Shown one piece after another: positions 61,917-64,000 of a stretch of 64,000 nt of DNA. The stretch lies in NCBI RefSeq assembly GCF_000421705.1, contig NZ_ATXN01000002.1, forward strand, positions 1,178,001 to 1,242,000, given 5' to 3'. The position numbers were made by a program, and so were the translations under genes. The DNA is from Brevundimonas naejangsanensis DSM 23858. Its GTDB lineage: Bacteria > Pseudomonadota > Alphaproteobacteria > Caulobacterales > Caulobacteraceae. Under the pieces are notes generated by a model that made no database searches, was not told where the DNA came from, and was given only the letters and a program-made list of their open reading frames with translations. Within the stretch, counting starts at the first letter, position 1. Each line of letters starts with the position of its first letter.

Positions 61917-64000
61917 TCAGTTTCCGTCGCTGATCGGCGGCAAAACCGCATCAAACGCCCGCCGCGCCCGCAGACGCAGGTCGATCAGACGCGCCTTCAG
62001 CGTTTCAAAATCCGGCGCCCCGACCGCTGCAGCCAGACGCTTCTGAAAGCCCGGCGGCTCCTGATCGGGGTCGTTCTTATCCTCGAAAGCGCAGGCGGTT
62101 AGTTGTGACAGCTGTTGATGCATGCGCCAGCTGTCGGCCAGCACAGGGTCGTCCTTCAGCGCCTCCAGCGTCGAGACGGTCAGGGGCCGGCCCGCCGCCC
62201 CCGCCATCAGCTGGCGGTATTGGCCGACGAACTCGGCGTCCACCTGAGCTCCCGCCGACAGCTTCAGGTCCCAGAAGCCCTTGGCCGCCCGTTCGCGCTC
62301 CATCAGGTCGCGCATCGCCCGCACTTCGCGCGCGGTTTGCGCAGCATCCCTGGGCCGCCGCAAGGCCTCGTCCAGCGCCGCCGTGACCTCGGCGCCGAAG
62401 CCGTCGTCGCTGGCCCACACCACGCGCGCGCGGGTCAGGGCCATGTATTCCCAGGTATCGGCCTCTTCGCCGTAATAGGCGCGCAGGGTCTCCAGCCGCA
62501 CCGAGACCGGCCCCTTCGAACCCGTGGGCCGCAGGCGCATGTCGACCTCATACAGACCACCCTCGGCGGTGTGGGCGGACAGGGCGGCAATGAGCCGCTG
62601 GGTGAAACGGCCATAGAAGGTCTCGGCGCTCCAGCCGCGCCCGGCGGACACGGCCTCGGGCGGCGCCGCATAGACGGTCATCAGGTCCAGGTCCGAGCCC
62701 GCCGACATCTCGCGCGAGCCCGCCTTGCCCAGGGCGACGACGGCGACCGCGCCCGCCAGCGCTCCGCCCAGACGCTCGGCCTCCTTCAAGGCCGCCGGGG
62801 CCAGCGCCCGCATACAGGCCTCGGCCATATCGGTATTGGCGCGCCCCGCCTCTTCCGGTCCCGCGCGGCCGGTGATGGTGTGCATGCCGATGCGGAAGAC
62901 CTGTTCGCGATGCTGGCGGCGCACCACGTTCATCGCCTCCTCGAAATCGGTCGCGGCGGCGGCCTCGGCCAGAAGCTGGCCGACGACGCCCGAGTCAGCG
63001 TCCAGGTCCGTCAGGAAGCGCGCATCCAGCACCCCGTCCAGCGCCTGCGGACGCCGCCCCAGCATCCGCGCCAGTCGTGGCGCAAAGGCCATCACCTCGA
63101 CCACCAGTTCGAACAGCTTGGGCTGGTTCAGGAACAGGGCCTGCACCTGCACCCCGGCGCTGAGCCCGGCAAAGAAGACGGCGAACCGACGGAAGGCCGC
63201 GTCCGGGGCCCCCGTCTTGGCCACCGCCGTCAGCAGTTGCGGCGCCAACCGGGTGAACAGCTCGCGTCCCCGCGCCGTGCGCGTCGCCTGAATACGGCCG
63301 TGATGCCAGCTGCGGATCGTATCGGACACGCTGGCGGGCTCGGAGAAGCCCATGCGGGCCAACGTCTCCAGCGTGCCGGGGTCGTTCTCCACCCCGGTGA
63401 AGACGAGGCTGCCATAGGGAGAGGAAAGGTCTTCGCCCCCCTCGAACAGTTCGCCGTAGCGGGCGTTGACCCGCACCAACAGGCGCTCGATCCCGCCGTC
63501 GAAGGCCGCCAGATCGCCCTGCCCCGCCAGAGCCGCCACATCGGCGCGGCGTTCAGGATCGACGGGCAGGATATGCGTCTGTTCGTCCGCCAGCATCTGA
63601 GCCCGGTGCTCCAGCGCGCGCAGCTCGACATAGGCGGCGCGCAGTTCGTCGCGCGCCTCGGGGCTGACATGACCCGCCTTGGTCAGGGCGTCCAGCGCCT
63701 CCAGGGTGCGCGGCGAGCGCAAGGCCCGGTTCCGCCCGCCCAGGATCAGCTGCTGGGTCTGGACGTAGAACTCGATCTCACGGATGCCGCCGCGACCCAG
63801 CTTCAGATTGGCGCCCGCCGCCTCCAGCCCCTCGCCGGTTTTGTGGACGTGGATCTGTTTCTTGATCGACTGGATGTCGAGCACCGCCTGATAGTCCAGA
63901 CTGCGGCGCCAGATGTAGGGGACCAGCGCCTTCAGGAAGTTGGCGCCCTCGGCCGCATCGCCCGCGCAGACGCGGGCCTTGATAAAGGCCGCTCGCTCCC
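61917..64000 (-). CDS. glnE: Glutamine synthetase adenylyltransferase, 5' part missing
   Basis: At least 694 residues are visible; the gene enters from beyond the right edge. The bifunctional enzyme adenylylates and deadenylylates glutamine synthetase. Seen are VPYIWRRSLDYQAVLDIQ near the edge, GRGGIREIEFYVQTQQL (first nucleotidyltransferase domain), and SAGSDLDLMTVY plus YEVDMRLRPTGSKGP of the second. Translation continues in frame past 63884, so a start there is not real. Confidence 0.94.
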   Translation of the reverse strand, partial: ERAAFIKARVCAGDAAEGANFLKALVPYIWRRSLDYQAVLDIQSIKKQIHVHKTGEGLEAAGANLKLGRGGIREIEFYVQTQQLILGGRNRALRSPRTLEALDALTKAGHVSPEARDELRAAYVELRALEHRAQMLADEQTHILPVDPERRADVAALAGQGDLAAFDGGIERLLVRVNARYGELFEGGEDLSSPYGSLVFTGVENDPGTLETLARMGFSEPASVSDTIRSWHHGRIQATRTARGRELFTRLAPQLLTAVAKTGAPDAAFRRFAVFFAGLSAGVQVQALFLNQPKLFELVVEVMAFAPRLARMLGRRPQALDGVLDARFLTDLDADSGVVGQLLAEAAAATDFEEAMNVVRRQHREQVFRIGMHTITGRAGPEEAGRANTDMAEACMRALAPAALKEAERLGGALAGAVAVVALGKAGSREMSAGSDLDLMTVYAAPPEAVSAGRGWSAETFYGRFTQRLIAALSAHTAEGGLYEVDMRLRPTGSKGPVSVRLETLRAYYGEEADTWEYMALTRARVVWASDDGFGAEVTAALDEALRRPRDAAQTAREVRAMRDLMERERAAKGFWDLKLSAGAQVDAEFVGQYRQLMAGAAGRPLTVSTLEALKDDPVLADSWRMHQQLSQLTACAFEDKNDPDQEPPGFQKRLAAAVGAPDFETLKARLIDLRLRARRAFDAVLPPISDGN

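Overview
The window is a GC-rich alphaproteobacterial chromosome segment. The gene set (CarD regulator, seven-iron FdxA ferredoxin, SUV3-like helicase, rpmB, glnE, TonB/FecR systems, PPK2, PAS histidine kinase with a PleC-type HisKA motif) and the codon use fit Caulobacterales, most likely a Brevundimonas-like organism. The genus is an inference; there is no rRNA in the window.

Region 1 (1-3933) is core: an OmpA-type lipoprotein, then a copper-export operon read leftward (copA-cueR) with a recognisable CueR operator. Region 2 (3934-19402) is a complete, precisely bounded Tn7-like transposon of 15,469 bp. It has related terminal repeats, several TnsB-type binding sites at each end (three spaced on the left, two abutting on the right), and a perfect 5-bp target duplication AGGGA on both sides. 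It sits one base away from the 3' end of an intact tRNA-Arg(CCT) gene. Its leftward operon encodes TnsA, TnsB, TnsC, a long TniQ/TnsD-type target selector and a small HNH protein. Cargo: a large serine recombinase at the left end, an OLD-type ATPase-TOPRIM nuclease followed by a HEPN-like protein, and, between tnsA and the right end, two overlapping reverse-transcriptase genes that look like a DRT type 3 anti-phage system. The 867-bp non-coding stretch between the RT pair and tnsA contains hairpins and an ACACAC run on the RT strand, a candidate for the system's non-coding RNA.

Region 3 (19409-30394) returns to core genes: tRNA-Arg, SUV3-like helicase plus S4 RNA-binding protein, YceI, FdxA, CarD, a large ankyrin lipoprotein, a DUF3617-type protein, ribosomal protein L28 and an M1 aminopeptidase. 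Region 4 (30567-38330) is a Fec-like cell-surface-signalling cluster: ECF sigma factor, FecR anti-sigma, STN-type TonB receptor, and a secreted PraB-like protein, with a second plug/barrel outer-membrane protein upstream. The secreted protein and the barrel half of the receptor are visibly AT-rich against the surroundings, suggesting acquisition.

Region 5 (38560-64000) is mostly housekeeping and envelope genes: HNH protein, TRIC-like channel, AlkA-type glycosylase, JmjC/cupin oxygenase, gluQ, a cold-shock protein, PPK2, a YjdF-like membrane protein, acyltransferase, LytTR regulator, ubiA, DUF3298-like lipoprotein, alpha/beta hydrolase, an XRE regulator with its membrane partner and repeated TGAC/GTCA operators, methyltransferase, FMN reductase, pncB, a Kef-type antiporter, CBS protein, histidine kinase, an EF-hand/ECF-sigma/anti-sigma-like/periplasmic-protein cluster, and glnE running off the right edge.
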